Assembly (NCBI GenBank): GCA_014529385.2
Contig: CM043958.1
Span: 122,480,817-122,544,816, forward strand
Direction: 5' to 3'
DNA length: 64,000 bases
Source of the DNA: Adiantum capillus-veneris
Taxonomy: Eukaryota > Streptophyta > Polypodiopsida > Polypodiales > Pteridaceae
Below the pieces are notes generated by a model, which saw only the letters and a program-made list of their open reading frames with translations, was not told the DNA's origin and made no database searches. Made by a program: the position numbers and the translations under genes. Every line of letters begins with the position of its first letter. Position 1 is the stretch's first letter. Below, in pieces: positions 1 to 11,753 of the stretch.

Positions 1-600
1 GTCATTGAATACCTGCTAGAGGAATTCATGGTCATACATAAAAAATCTGCTCCATATCATCCACAAGAAAATGGACAAGCTGAGGCCACAAATAAAACCC
101 TATGCACTGTTTTGACTAGAATTGTATCAGAATCAAGGGCAGACTGGGATCAACAATTACAATCAACACTATGGGCATACAAAGTAGCTTATAAAACATC
201 GATTGGAACAACACCGTACAACATGGTGTTTGGTCTAAACGCTACGAGTGGTGAAACGCTTAGAATGGATAGGCCATGAGCTCTTTTCAAGAATAGATGA
301 TCTTGAAAAGCTAGATGAACTTCAACTAAGAGCTGTAGCTTCGATCTATGCTCAGAAGAGAAGACAAAAAGAGTTTTTTGACAAGCATGTGCACACAAAA
401 GATTTTTAAACAGGTGATTATGTACTTGTTTACACTTTGAAGCAACATGCCAAAAAACTTAAAAACGAGGGATGGGACCCTTTGTGATTAGTGACTTATC
501 ACAAAGCGGAGCCGTCAAACTTGCGACATTGGAAGGTGAAGAAATGCCAAAGTGGATTAGTGGCTGTCGGTTAAAAAAGTATATTTACCACTAACACAGG
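1..600 (+). pseudogene. G1 integrase, end of catalytic core and C-terminal domain (broken)
   Basis: Positions 28-279 encode the last part of a gypsy integrase core. The motif YHPQENGQAEATN carries the catalytic Glu of the DDE triad, followed by the usual TLWAYKVAYKTS and TTPYNMVFG segments. The frame is then lost near 270. The remainder continues in other frames as a KLDELQLRA-type helix, a D-K-H basic segment and a degraded GPY/F-type domain near 470-560. Several stops and at least two frameshifts make it non-functional. The homologous parts of G2 (10032-10531) and G3 (42300-42600) confirm the identity. Confidence 0.85.
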
Positions 601-602
601 AT

Positions 603-1310
603 ATGCTTCAAAAAATCCATCATGAAAAACAACGGACAAAGGAGATACAGAGGGTAAGAGAAGAAGCACAAGCAAAAGCAAAAGAACGCATTGCAAAAAG
701 AAGGCTTTTACGACAACAACAACAAATTGGATCACCGTTGCGAATAAATGTTGTTCGATTAACAAATTTTAATGAAGACACAGTGGATCCAATAATTGCA
801 GTCAAAGTGGGTAGCAACCAAGTTGACTCGACGGCATTGCTTGATTTAGGAGCTCAAGCAAATCTGATTTCTTGCAAATTATATAAACAGCTCAAGCTTG
901 AAGAACAACTCCATCCTACTCAACAAGCACTGGAAAGCAGTACATCACATTCATTAAGCATGTTGGGTTGGATGATATTGCATGTACAAATACATCAATA
1001 TGTTTATCCCCACAAGTTTTATGTGGTTGAGGATGCGAGCACACTACATCCAATGTTGTTGGGACAACCATGGCAGAAAGAGTATAATGTGCAGATAGAT
1101 TGGAGTTCGAATACGGTCAAAATTCAACAAGCACAAGAACACTGGGTGGTAGCCTTTGCTCAAACAACCCGGAAGAACCAGATAATGGTGCCACAATCAC
1201 TTGATAAAGAGCAAAAAAGATGGATGCTACTTAGCCAGCAAAAGATGCCTATGAAGGATAACCAGGAAATCGCCCACTGTATTCAATCAAAAAATGAGAC
1301 ACCATAGGGG
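603..1310 (+). pseudogene. G1 second retropepsin-like aspartic protease (PR2), downstream of integrase
   Basis: A 234-codon open frame starts with a basic helical stretch (residues 1-45). It then has a retropepsin-like fold: LLDLGAQANLIS at about residues 79-90, a hydrophobic middle, and MLLGQPWQKEYNVQIDW near residues 150-166, which matches the ILGxPW..x..x..W end of plant retropepsins. The catalytic triad reads D-L-G instead of D-T/S-G, so activity is doubtful. In known gypsy elements the protease lies between gag and RT; here it lies after integrase, as in G2 and G3. Domain family is inferred from motif pattern only. The ATG at 603 may not be a real start because this is probably a polyprotein segment. 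Confidence 0.7.
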
Positions 1311-1900
1311 ACAATGAATAGATCAAGGTTAGCAATACGCAAACAACAAGTATGGGTACGGAAGGATGGAAGTGAATGAGCCTACAAACCACAATGCAAT
1401 AGCCGACGACCTCCAAAAAACAATGTTAAACAAACACTGAACAGGGTCATAAAACTGATATGGATACCCAAAAACATGCTCAATCGCCAACTACATGAGA
1501 TACTCATTTAGATCCCCAAAGAGATGCTACAAGAACTCCCTTCAGTACAAGCAACACCAGCAGCCAGACAATCACTAAATCCGACATCGGCAAACCGATC
1601 TATGTGGGTGCTGATCAAAAGAATAGAAATAACGACCAAAAAAGAGGCCATAAACCTACAAATGCCTCCAATCAAAGCTACAAATGGAAATCAAAAGAGA
1701 AAAATATTATGGCCACATCAGACACGACACTCCCATCCATGGAGACCACAACGGCCATATCTACAGTAGTGGCAAACCAAGCCACTTTCGCAAAGAAGAC
1801 GATCAAACAACGAGCGGACGAATTACAACTTTTAATTGCAAAGAAAATCTACCAAGCAAACCAGGAACAAACAGGAAACCTCGACGTCAAATGCCAATAA
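1311..1900 (+). pseudogene. G1 pol C-terminal tail (broken)
   Basis: After PR2 the reading frame breaks up. Lysine/glutamine-rich stretches continue to a stop at 1898-1900, ending in a segment with ADELQLLIAKKIYQ. The corresponding tails in G2 (11113-11710) and G3 (42934-43675) have a similar length and end shortly before a purine tract. No known domain is recognised. It may be the C-terminus of the polyprotein or untranslated 3' pol sequence. Confidence 0.45.
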
Positions 1901-2064
1901 GCATCTTGCTTATTCCCTCCTCTCGCACCGCATTAATTTTACCATGCATTGACTGAGTATGCATAAGGTAGGGCCATGTTACAAGGCCACGCATTAGCAC
2001 GATTTTAACCCATGCACTACACATACCCTGAGGTGATACCTTGTCATCCGGGAGGACTCCGATT

Positions 2065-2078
2065 AGGAGGGGGGGAGG
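2065..2078 (+). promoter_or_regulatory. G1 internal polypurine tract at end of pol
   Basis: AGGAGGGGGGGAGG lies about 165 bp after the pol tail stop. It closely resembles the true 3' PPT of this element at 7893-7905 (AGGAGGGGGGGAG). G2 and G3 have purine tracts at the same position (11739 and 43651). It could be a central PPT or the relic of an ancestral LTR boundary. Confidence 0.5.
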
Positions 2079-3661
2079 CATTCTCAATGCGAACCCGATG
2101 ATCGTAAAAAGCAGCAAAAAGTGCATGTTTTGACTATTTTTGAGGGGTCTACGTTTGATTGTGAAATTTTTTGGACTAACCTAAGTACATATGCCCTTAT
2201 ACAACATTAATCTACAGATATATGAGGCCAAACGCCAAATTGAGGCCTATAGGTGTGTGTATATATGTAAAAATAGCCAGTTTTTGGGCAAAATATTGGT
2301 AAAACGGAGAAATCCGGCCATAAAAATTACATGTGATAGTGTGTTGGGGTGAAGTTTTTGATTTATTTTGATTTTTGGGGTTTTTCTGGGTTGACTTTGC
2401 TATTTTTCTTTTAATTTTACTAATTATTAGCAAAAAAAACTTCAAAAATACAAAAAGTAGGTGAAATGAAAAACAAAAAAGATGGGATGATTAGTGACTA
2501 TAAGACAACCCAGGGTACAGTGTGGGTGCAATTATGAGAATGAAGCGGGAAGCGTGTTGTGGAAAGATTTTGACTGAATCGTCAAAATTCTCAGAAAACT
2601 GGGCAACGGAGTCCAAATGGGGAACTTTTTGAGTCTAAACCGCGTTTCGCAAAAAGTTAGGAGCACATGTCAAATTTCATGAAAAATGGTTCGGGGACCC
2701 CCATTATAAGATTTTTTCACTCCACTTGTAACTCATTTCTACTACCTCACTTGTGAGAGAGAGCTCTAGCCACCTAGAGCGCACAGGACTTCAAGCAGCT
2801 GATACGCCGTGCACAGGCACCCGACGGCCACCAGATATGAGAGGTCGACTCAACACCTTATGCTCTTCGTGTATATTTGATGTTTGTTGCCAAGACTAGC
2901 ATAGAACTCCAACGGGGTTTGCAGGGTAGAGGCCTGTGAGCATAGGTAGCCACCTAAGGGCTAACCCAATACCAACAAGACTTCATAGGGGGTTTACCCT
3001 AGCTTAGGAGACCAATCTTGGATGCCCAAAGGAGGCAAGAAAGCAACGGAGAAAACCCTGGCACCTCAAGCCCTGCAAGAGGCCACAAAGAGGAAAATCC
3101 GGCAAAAGTGGCCCAAATGATACCAAAACTCATGGGTAGGAGCTTCTCGACAAGCTCTACAAGGCTACATAGGCCACATGGACATAAGGCAACCCAAAGC
3201 CGGCCTAAGCTCTAGAAATGGCATCAAAAACACAAAGCGTCACTTGGCTCTCACAGCCAAGCGAGACATCCGTTTGCCACCAAACTTCATGAGCGGCTTA
3301 CCAAGGCCTTCAACAACCAAGTCCTATGGTGGTAGACCACTACAAATCATCGGGGGCATGCAAATGCAATCATGGGTACTTCCAGAGTGACAAATCACCA
3401 AACAAATCTCGAGTGAAGCCAAAGCCAACAAGAACCACATGGCAAGGTTCCCCAAGGGTTCATGAAGCTATGCTGGTCATCATCAAGAAATTTCATCGTG
3501 AAAAAGTGCTCCGAGAGTGAGAAACCATCTCTGAGGCTCTGAAAGCCAAGAAGGAAGTTTCTAACTAACCATTTGATTTTTTAATTGAAATAAGGCACAA
3601 AGGGGACTTAGGGAGGTCATATGCACATAATAGTAGGACTTGCTCCTAAAAAATGCACAAA
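2079..3661 (+). other. G1 spacer between pol and the extra ORF, LTR-like
   Basis: No coding sequence is recognised. The stretch is AT-rich at first (2100-2460), then contains a TATA-like site (2705-2711), a GAGAGAGAG tract near 2755, a possible short exon with ATG at 2837 and a weak GT donor at 2844. The order TATA, GA-rich tract and donor is repeated in the G3 spacer with the same 139-bp TATA-to-GT distance. It resembles the layout of the element's own LTR. I infer an internal promoter region. Confidence 0.4.
2705..2711 (+). promoter_or_regulatory. Candidate TATA box of the G1 internal promoter
   Basis: TATAAGA is followed by a pyrimidine-rich stretch and CACTTGT repeats. Equivalent sites occur at 11918 (TATATAA, G2) and 47750 (TATAGATA, G3), each upstream of a GT donor and the palindrome array. 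Position-based inference only. Confidence 0.35.
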
Positions 3662-4253
3662 AGACATCCTACGCGTAGGATGTCTCAAGGCCACTTTTGG
3701 GCACCCAACTCATCATTCAGCCATACACACAGCCTCTACATGTCATTTACATCTTATCCCTCAAGTTTCACTCCATTTGGACCAAGTTTGACCTCTTATG
3801 CATCAAAAAACGCAAAGTCAGAGCATAGAGGCAAGAAATGGTCGTAGACCTATCAGAAATGATCCAAATCAAGTAAAACTTGAACCACACACTCTTCATA
3901 ACATGTCAAAGCTAATTGTGAGGTCACATCTTCAGAATCATGAAAAAGACATACTACGCATAGTATGTCTCCAAGCTTAAAATGACCTCCAGGTGGATTT
4001 TTTGATCTTCATACATCTTTATCACATTCATACAAGCCCACCCACCAAGTTTCAAGCCAAACAGATCACTTTTGGCCTCATAGCTCCATAGATGGACTTT
4101 TCAAACTCTGAAACACCAAAAATGGTCTTCTTACCCTCAAAACTTATCCAAATTTAAATCTAAGACCATGGTGATGATCCACACGCTATGCCTATCATAC
4201 TGACAAGTTTAATGCAATTCTAAGCAAAAACACATACTACGTGTAGGATGTCT
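3662..4253 (+). repeat. G1 palindrome array, three units of about 285 bp
   Basis: A perfect 24-bp palindrome (half-site AGACATCCTACG plus its reverse complement) lies at 3662-3685. Degenerate copies lie at 3947-3970 (one mismatch between arms) and 4230-4253 (three mismatches). Start-to-start distances are 285 and 283 bp. The sequence between palindromes is a diverged tandem repeat, for example CAAGTTTCA-type segments at similar offsets. The last palindrome ends 178 bp before the extra ORF start. The G1 LTR carries a degenerate copy (8470-8493). Confidence 0.75.
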
Positions 4254-4430
4254 TTAGGCTTATTTTGCAGCACAAATCCTACTGTTTTCACTTGGCAGGG
4301 AATTCTTTGTCCCTCTTGAGCTCATGTTTCAATTTTCAAGTCAATTGGATAGCTAAAACTCAGTTTCTCAGCTAATTTGTAAAAAAAACAAAAAAACACT
4401 ACCTTTGGACTACTGAGTGCAACACGATCC

Positions 4431-7400
4431 ATGGCAGCCGCTAAGTCGCCAGCAAAGAAGAAAAGAATGACCAACAAGGATTACCTAGATGAGGTGGAGC
4501 CATTTATAATACCAACAGGAACCATAAAGCCCACTACCACTTGGGTACAAAGCAGCTTACTTGAAGCAAACGACCTCAGAATATACCAAGGCATGTTCAA
4601 AAACCCAGAGGGCAATGCCATAGAGTTTCCAATGATACCACAGGAGCTCAATGAGTTCACGAGAAGGCCAGAGATAGTGTCTATCTTGGAAAAGTTAGAC
4701 TTACACAATTATTTTGAGGCTTTGCCAGCAGGAATTGACATTTAGAGAGTTTGGGAATTTGTCACAACAATAAAGGAGAATGGCATAGCCAAGGTGACAG
4801 ATCTGCAAGGAAAGAACAGAATGATTGTGATCACGCCAGAGGTGCTTGCGAGTGCCTTGAACCTCTCTAATGCAGGAGACAGTGTCAACAAGAGGCGAGA
4901 CGAGGTGAAGGTATACAAGGGAACCAAGAAGAACTACACCTTCGAGGATATTGCGGATTCAATGGTGGCAACCATGTACCAACTATACAACCAATATTTC
5001 CATATCTACACCAAGAGGCCAGTACATTGTGCCACCTGCAGCAATTGGAACAACATTCACATGGGCAATGAAGACAAGCCGCCCAAGAGAGATAGATTAT
5101 GCGGCATACCTGCAGTACCACATTGTGAGGATGGGAACCAAGAATCCCACATATATTGCAGCAGGGGAGATTCTCACCAAGGTAATATATGAAGCTCTAA
5201 ATGCTAAAGCCAAGTGGCCTCTTCCTCCATCACAGAATGAGTGGTTGAAGCTGACAAAAGACAAAGAAGAGGAGCAACCTACAGCTCCCAAGGTGTCCAC
5301 CAGACTGAAAATAAGGTTAGAGATAGTAGAGGAAGAGCCACCTCAGCCGCGAGTCTAGTGAGGTTGATGGAGAGTTTCAGAGTTGAAAGAATGCTTAAAG
5401 GAGATCTAAGCGAATTATGGAAGCCCACACTTGAGGCCATGTCTAGATCTTCTCGAAGGACTAATAGGGATCGCTTCGAGGATTATATAAAGAGTTTTGA
5501 GATCCTAGATGCAATGACCAAGAATATTCCAATTATACCTTTTACCGAAGAAGAAGTTGATGATGTAAGGCGGCAGCTGTTAGAAGAGCAGGAAAGTGTA
5601 GAGCAAGAGAGGAAAACAAAGGCTGATCGGGACTTCAAAAAGAAGCAATCAACCCCACCATCAAGCCGCGAGTCTAGTCCTCCACCATCACCACCTCCTC
5701 CTAGTCCTCCACAACCTCTACAGACTGAGAAGTTGATTAAATCTGAGAAGCCGCAAGACTCCAAGAAAGAAGAGGACAAAGATAAAGATCAGAAGGAAGA
5801 GTTTGAAGCAAAGCCTGAGAAGCAAGATCCGGAAGCAAAAAACTATAGAATATTCTTGGATCTACTGGTTGTTGGATACACGCGCGAAGAGGCAGCTCAT
5901 ACAGCTTTTCAACTGTCAACCCCTAAACGAGAAGAATACACGTTGAGCCCTCGTTTGGTGGAGCTAAAGGAGATTGCAACAGATACAATGGATTTGCAAC
6001 CACAAGCCGAAGATTGGGTGATGCAGAGACTGCAAGGATTAAGAGCCAAATCAATGGCCAAAGAGATTGAGTATGAAGGGTGGAAGTTGAGTGAAGTAAA
6101 GGTGAAAGATGAAGTGGAAACACTTCAGAAGAAAAGTCAAGAGAAAATGCACTGCCAAGCACAGCTGCAAGCTGAACTAGAAGCAGCACTGAAGAAATGT
6201 CAAGAGTTAGAAAGTCAAAACCGAGAAACCACTCAGAAGCTAATGAAATCTGAAGAAGAGTACCAAAAAATCAGCAATGCTCTCACTGAAGCCGAAAAGG
6301 AACGGGATGGGCTCACCCTACAATTGGCAGAAGAGTCAAAGAGGTTGAGAGCTTGAGGGAGGCCAAAGACAAAGCTGAAATATCACATGAGGCTAGCCAA
6401 GATGAGGTGATCAAACTAAAGGATCAAATCAAAGTGAAAGATCAAACAATTCACAGGTTGAGAGTGTCTCCGAGCAGAGCAAGAGCTGCAACTACAACTA
6501 GTACTAGCCAAGATAAAGACGTGTTTGAAGAAAAAATGATAGAACTTCAAAAAGAGCTGATGCTTGAAAAGGGTAGAGAGTAATGCTAGCAGAGGGATCA
6601 ATGGTGGTACAAGGCAGGTTAGAAGATGATAACAAATCATTGAAAGAGGAATTGGATAGGCTTCAGAAAAGACTATAAGATGACACAAAGACGCTGCAGA
6701 CAGAGAATGATGAGGTAAGGCAAAAGCTAGAGAAAGCTGATACAGTCAATGCAGAACTTAATGACCTATTAGTAGCTGTGATAGAACAAGCTCAGTTAGC
6801 AAAAGACGACTTACAGACTCAGCTGGACGAACTTAAGAGCCAGCCAAGTGAAGAACCTCAACAAAGTCATGGGCCAGCTGCTATGGAAGGAATTGATATA
6901 GAGAATGTGTCAGATCCGGTGGACACAACAATACAAGAGGACATTCCTGTGGGACCCTTACAAGAGCCTGGGGATTTGACACAAGAAGAAGAAGACAATC
7001 TACAGAAAGTAATAGAAGCAGCCGTAAAAGACACCGCCAAAGAAGCAATGCTATGGAAGTAGAGGGTATTGAAGCCCATGACCATTCAGAGATTAGATGC
7101 AGATGTCATTCGACATGAATGGCTACAACCCTCTCTCCCCTATCCTCTTCTAAAATATGAGGCTGCTACACTCAAAAAGAGGATTAAAGAGGAGCGTATA
7201 GTGCCATTGTACCATGAAGACATCACCAAACCAGAAGGTGTTAAGCTCATTGTGGACTCTCAACCAAAATGGAGGAAGGCATGGCTCGTTAAATACCTAC
7301 AGTATTTAGTACATTTGGTAGAGGCACCTAAAATGATCAGAGAAGACCTTAGCTTTTGCCCTCTACCAAGGATGCGGACATGGAAGGAACATGAACTACT

Positions 7401-7853
7401 GAAGAGAATCCACCCCACATGGCTCAACTACCCAAAGCTGCCAGGCTTGAAGGCAGGTGAGAGAATGAGTGAGCAATACATGGTGAAAACCCTAACGGGC
7501 GCCATTAAATTGTTCACTGGCTCGTCTGACCTCTCTTTCATTATGCTTAGAAAGAGATGTAAAACACTTCTGGCAGTCTTTGAGGTCTTCAAACCTGGAC
7601 AAGCAACAGACAACATATTCTTCTTCCAGGACACTTATAGATGTGCTTATGGTATGTCTGCTCAACCTTCACATGAGGTGATACATGCCCTCTACCAAAG
7701 AATAATTTCATGCCCTCATACCATCTCCAAGCCTTTGAAGAAGCCTTCTACACCGGCTTCTTCACCATCGACACAGATATATTTGACACAACATTAGTGG
7801 CCCAGCATGCATGCTATGAGTCCGTTTTGAAGATGCACGACATCCTCCACTAA
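4431..7853 (+). pseudogene. G1 extra 3' ORF: large coiled-coil protein of unknown function (broken)
   Basis: About 1,140 codons lie in the env-like position between pol and the 3' LTR. Order: a conserved N-terminal domain (4431-5240, with IKENGIAKVTD and a Tyr/His-rich segment), a Ser/Pro/Glu-rich stretch with SPPPSPPPPSPP (about 5640-5720), a long Lys/Glu/Gln coiled coil (about 5750-6900), an acidic linker, and a conserved C-terminal domain (7069-7853). The C-terminal domain has YMVKTLTGAIKLF and FMPSYHLQAFEEAFYTGFF. No signal peptide or membrane segment is seen, so it is not an obvious envelope. In-frame stops lie at 4743, about 6676 and 7060, with frameshifts near 5025, 5358, 6350, 6583 and 7700. 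G3 has the whole protein and G2 all but the N-terminal domain. Start chosen at the first ATG after candidate splice acceptors (4270, 4298). Function unknown. Confidence 0.75.
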
Positions 7854-7869
7854 AGCAGCGGCTCTACTG

Positions 7870-7905
7870 TCATGTCAAGGATGACATGAGCTAGGAGGGG
7901 GGGAG
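7870..7905 (+). promoter_or_regulatory. G1 stem-loop and 3' polypurine tract
   Basis: TCATGTC (7870-7876) pairs with GACATGA (7883-7889) around the loop AAGGAT. The PPT AGGAGGGGGGGAG ends at 7905, directly before the LTR TG. G3 (54861-54896) and G2 (21735-21770) have a stem-loop at the same distance with different stem bases. The PPT primes plus-strand DNA synthesis in retrotransposons. Confidence 0.75.
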
Positions 7906-8831
7906 TGTTAGTAGCTGAAGACGGGCGACCACACTCAATTGAAGACTGACGAAATGATAAAAGAAGGAAATCCTAAGTAGTCATTCCTTGATTAAGAAAA
8001 CCCGTAATTTCACTTGTAAATACTTGGGGCTTGCAGAAGTTTCCAATTTTGTATATTATTTTTGCCATTAGACTAAGTAGGATTTTACTTTGGAACATGA
8101 GGTTTTGTATTTGGAAGATATATATACCAAATTCTAACCTTAATAACCCCCTCCCCTTTGTTGATTCTATGAAGTGTCTGTGAGAAGCGTATTCTGTGTA
8201 CGAGAGAGAGTGAGAGCTTATTGACGCTACATGCACACTGGTTGTTGGAATCAAGTGCAACGTGTTGCCCCCGGAGAGAGCTACCCGCCAATACCCACAC
8301 TGTGTGTGTACGGCCCGTCTTCACGAGATTGACCTATGAGCTATTTCTAGGGATTCGGTAAGCAAACGGTGTGTGTTTTTTCATTTCAGCATATCCACGC
8401 GTTTGTATTGAGTAGAGCTACACATTAGACACCTTAGTTTTCAGAAACGTTGATCTGCAAAAACCTGTCAGACATCCTACGTGATTATGCATTGGGTGTT
8501 TATGGGTAGGGTTTTGGGTCACGGACCTTAGGGAGAGTGGCCTATTGGTGTTAATAGGATATCCCTCAAGTTTCATAGCATTTCAAGAACGTCTAATGGA
8601 TATTTGGCTCATGGAAGCGTTGTAGGAAATCTCCTCCTGTGCACAATAGTAGGCTGTAACTTATACATTGGGTAGAGACCTCTGTAGGAAGTAGTCAATA
8701 GTTGGTCGAGTGTAGGTTGACACCCTATGCTTGCTTCCACGCACCTGCGGGTCGAGCTTCGTCCCTAGCTGACAATTCTTGTTAGATGAGTTCTCGTTGT
8801 GCTGACGTCCGTCATGGTGTATCCGCCAACA
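7906..8831 (+). repeat. G1 3' LTR
   Basis: Begins TGTTAGTAGC directly after the PPT and ends near CCAACA at 8831 (about 926 bp, close to the 928-bp G3 LTR). It contains a TATATATA run near 8118, a GAGAGAGAG tract near 8204 and a degenerate copy of the G1 palindrome at 8470-8493, whose left half is exact. The segment after it (CCTCAAGTTTCATAGCATTTC) is alignable with the same place in the G2 and G3 LTRs. The right end is set by the start of G2 pol homology and may be off by a few bases. Confidence 0.7.
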
Positions 8832-9028
8832 ATAGTAGATGTAAAAAAGGGGACCACACACCAAAAAGCAGATCATCTTTCACGACTATTTCATGGGGAA
8901 GCACCTGAGGGTATCGATGATGACCTTCCTGATTCATGTTTGTTTAACATCAAAATGGTGCCAAGATGGAGCAAAGAGGTCATTCCTCTACTCACAATTG
9001 TCTCATTGCAGATAGAAAGACAACCATA
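8832..9028 (+). pseudogene. G2 RNase H C-terminal fragment
   Basis: Encodes VKKGTTHQKADHLSR and GEAPEGIDDDLPD, matching the RNase H to integrase region of G3 (KKGITHQREDHFSR, GIDNDLP). It is typical of gypsy pol, where N-x-x-AD-xLSR closes the RNase H domain. The 5' end is cut by the G1 LTR. Confidence 0.85.
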
Positions 9029-9044
9029 AATTATCCATCAAACA

Positions 9045-9640
9045 CAAAATCTCCAGCTTTTAGGAGGACGACTGTACAAACACGGTAAGGATGAGATATT
9101 GAGACTATGCCCAAAGATACCACATACTACCTCAAACAGGCTCATATAAAAAATATGGGATTTCACAACAATGAAACACAGACAGGCCAATGGCCATGGA
9201 GACTGGGCGTCTACTGGCTAAACATGGAATACAGTGTCCATACATATGTAAAATCCTGCAATAGTTGTACAAAACAATCACCAGTGGAACATGCCACCCT
9301 GTTTCGAGTAGTACAAGAACCTAAATGGAGTGCTCACATAGTTGAGTACTTAAAAAACCAGACCTTTCCATAGGAATGGGGCAAAGCAAGAATGAAATCT
9401 GCTCATTGCCAACCAAATATATAGGCGGGGAAAGGACAAACAACTATGGCTGTGTGCTACAGAAAGCAAATATTACATTATCCTAGATCAAGCACGCTCA
9501 GGACAGCCAGGGGGACATTTCTTCGCTGATAAAACGGCAAGTCCCGTGCTACACTCAGGCATATGGTGGCCAAACCTGTTTATGGATGCAGAGACATATG
9601 TCAAACGTTGTAATGAATGTCAATGCACAAAACCACCCCA
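9045..9640 (+). pseudogene. G2 tandem integrase zinc-binding modules (two linker+HHCC units)
   Basis: Unit 1 has the linker LLGGRLYKHGKDEILRLC, then H-x6-H (QAHIKNMGFH, 9137-9166) and C-x2-C (CNSC, 9257-9268). Unit 2 has the linker IANQIYRRGKDKQLWLC, then a first His changed to Arg (QARSGQPGGH) and C-x2-C (CNEC, 9609-9620) followed directly by the integrase core. Gypsy integrases normally have one such module. Both G2 and G3 have two in the same order, joined by a W-S-x(7)-L-x-x-QTFP segment. Frameshifts and stops break the region between 9370 and 9545. Confidence 0.75.
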
Positions 9641-10531
9641 AAGGAGAGATGAAGTGCCACTGAGGCCGATGATGGGCATGCGTGCTTTTGCCAAATGGGA
9701 CATTGACTTCATTGGTCCCATCATACCTCCAGGATACAGGACTCAATCACAATACATCATCGTAACAATAGACTACATGACAAAATGGGCGGAAGCAAAA
9801 GCAACCCCAAAAATTGATGCAAGAACTACAACTCGGTTCCTTTTTGAAAACATATTTATGAGATATGGACTACCAATCAAAATAGTGAGTGATAGGGGAA
9901 CACACTTTTTAAATGACGTTATTGAAAGCCTCCTTGACGAATTCATGGTGGTCCATCACAAATCGGCCCCCTATCATCCGAAAGCTAATGGGCACGCAGA
10001 GAGTACAAACAAACCGTACTCACCAAAATAGTCAACGACTCAAGGAATGATTGGGATCAAAAGCTACACACAACCTTATGGGATTACAGAGTAGCTTTTA
10101 AAACTTCCATTGGAACAACTCCCTTTAACTTGGTATTTGGGATTAATGTGATCCTACCACTGGAATTCCTAATCAAAACCCTAAGAGTGGCAACGCAATT
10201 AGGATGGATGGTCCATGAGCTATCAGAGAGATTAGACACCCTGGAACAATTAGATGAAATCGGACTTAGAGCGATAGCTGGGATATATGCTCAAAAAAAA
10301 ACAAATGAAAGTTTTCCATGATCAACACGTGATTGGCAAGGAGTTCCGGAAAGGGGATTACGTTCTCATGTATATCCTCAAACAACACTCCAAAAAACTC
10401 AAAAAGCGAGGAATGGGGCCTTTTGTATTACTTGATATATCACAAACTGGCACCATCAATCTTGCGACATTAGCAGGAAGATGCCTAGTTGGACAAGTGG
10501 CTTCACATTACAGAAATATTTTTTTTTGCTA
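9546..10531 (+). pseudogene. G2 integrase core and GPF C-terminal domain
   Basis: The core is well preserved: first Asp in KWDIDFIGPI, second Asp in VSDRGTHF, and catalytic Glu in NGHAESTN, with 35 residues between second Asp and Glu (DD35E). After a frameshift near 10015 the frame continues with TTPFNLVFGIN and a C-terminal domain containing KKRGMGPFVLLDIS, the GPY/F module of gypsy integrases. Stop near 10532. It joins viral DNA ends into the host genome in intact elements; here it is inactivated by the frameshifts. Confidence 0.9.
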
Positions 10532-10738
10532 ACACCAGAAGAACTCGCAACACTACATGCAGCAGCTCAACGCCGACGTCAAGTACCGGACATTCGGGAA
10601 CAAGCACAATAGGAATCCAAACTCAGAATATTAAAGCGCAAAGAAAAAGCAAACTTCCATAGGAAATCACAACAGAACTTTGCTATTGAGATTGCTCTGA
10701 TAGCATCCATACAAACGGTAACTACATGGTTAGGAGGA

Positions 10739-11112
10739 ATGGATCTACGCATTCATTTACAACTTGCCAACGGCACCACCGAGAGAGAATTAGTAGACAC
10801 AGGGGCCAGAGCTAATGTGGTTAACTACTCCACTTTCAAAAAAATCACGCGGGAACCTCTAATGCCAAACACTATGGGGTTCAAAGTAGCAAACAAAGGC
10901 ACTATGGACAATCTGGGCCACATAAATTTACCAATCACCATTGCTGGAACAGTTTAACCGCATCAATTTCATGTGTTCGAAGATCAACATCTTAATGAAG
11001 CAGTTATTCTAGGAGTGCCGTGGATGCGCACTTATCAAGCCACGCCAAACTGGCAGGACAATATCTTACTCCTCGAACACGAGGCCCAATCTTTTGCCAC
11101 GCCATTCGTATA
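10739..11112 (+). pseudogene. G2 second retropepsin-like protease (PR2) after integrase, D-T-G kept
   Basis: Encodes ELVDTGARANVVNYSTF, a retropepsin active site with the canonical Asp-Thr-Gly, then a flap-like middle, a TAA stop near 10958, and in the same frame VILGVPWMRTYQATPNW. The ILGxPW..Y motif is the usual C-terminal part of plant retropepsin-like domains. This is the best-preserved PR2 of the three. It lies about 200 bp after the integrase stop, which suggests it was part of a polyprotein or a separate downstream reading frame. Confidence 0.8.
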
Positions 11113-11710
11113 GACGGACCATGTATGGGAACCTCTACCATCGCCACATGCACCAACTTAACGATATTCCACAACCATGATCAAGAAAACATGGGTTAAA
11201 AAATCAATCATGAAAACCAAGCCTAAGCAATTGTGGATACCAAAACGACAAACCAATACACGTTAGCCTACATTGCCTACACAAAAATCAAACCTCTACA
11301 AATTGCCCACCACTGTTGTCACACAACCTAAGCCAGTGGACCACTATCTTCGACAACCAAACACTGTCAAGTGGGTATGGCAACCAAAAAAAACTCGCCA
11401 ACACGATGCCTCTTCTAGCAAATCCAAACCCAAGCAATTTTAGTGGCGACCAAAACAAAGCCAAAAAGCAACCCAACCATCAGCATCAAAACGTTTGCAG
11501 GTCACAGTCAAACACAGAGCGCGTCTTCGTAAATTACTATTCGGTCCACGTAGCTTCAAGGCAACCTTGCCACCAAAAGCCACTGAACATATTGTTCAAC
11601 ACCTCTCTCTTGCACAGTATTTTGTTTCTCCATGCATATCCTCCATCACTATCATAGAGCCACATTGTACGGCTATGCATAGACACGCGCTTTGTTCCCA
11701 AGCACTCTGA
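11113..11710 (+). pseudogene. G2 pol C-terminal tail
   Basis: Continues in the same frame as PR2, with several stops, through Lys/Gln-rich sequence. It ends in a segment with LRKLLFGPRSFKATLPPKAT and a His-rich end (AMHRHALC) before the stop at 11708-11710. The G3 tail ends in a similar way (LFGRQQQQ, then IHRHDCL). No recognised domain. The shared end suggests it is a real, conserved C-terminus. Confidence 0.5.
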
Positions 11711-11738
11711 CACATGTTCGTCGGGGACAAGTCACTCT

Positions 11739-11753
11739 AGGAAGGGGGGGAAA
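11739..11753 (+). promoter_or_regulatory. G2 internal polypurine tract
   Basis: AGGAAGGGGGGGAAA, 29 bp after the pol tail stop, is followed by ATGCAGTAGG. It has the same position and character as the G1 and G3 internal tracts. Confidence 0.5.

Larger units (their letters stand above)
1..8831 (+). mobile_element. G1: 3' part of a giant Ty3/gypsy element with extra 3' ORF
   Basis: The window opens inside the integrase of this element and runs through a protease-like domain, a long spacer, a coiled-coil ORF, a polypurine tract and a 3' LTR of about 926 bp. Its 5' half lies outside the window. It appears to sit inside the pol region of element G2: G2 RNase H coding sequence starts directly after the G1 LTR, in the same orientation. 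The layout from integrase to LTR matches G2 and G3 step by step, so the three are treated as one family. Right boundary is approximate (ends ..CCAACA near 8831); no target duplication can be checked because the left end is missing. Confidence 0.85.

Noticed and set aside
3662-4253. CRISPR-like array, from regularly spaced palindromic repeats
   Set aside because: Plant nuclear context, unit length near 285 bp, spacers are themselves diverged repeats, no cas genes.
4431-7853. Host myosin-like or kinesin-like gene, from its coiled coil
   Set aside because: No motor or head domain; the same protein recurs at the same position in three retrotransposons, between pol and the 3' LTR.
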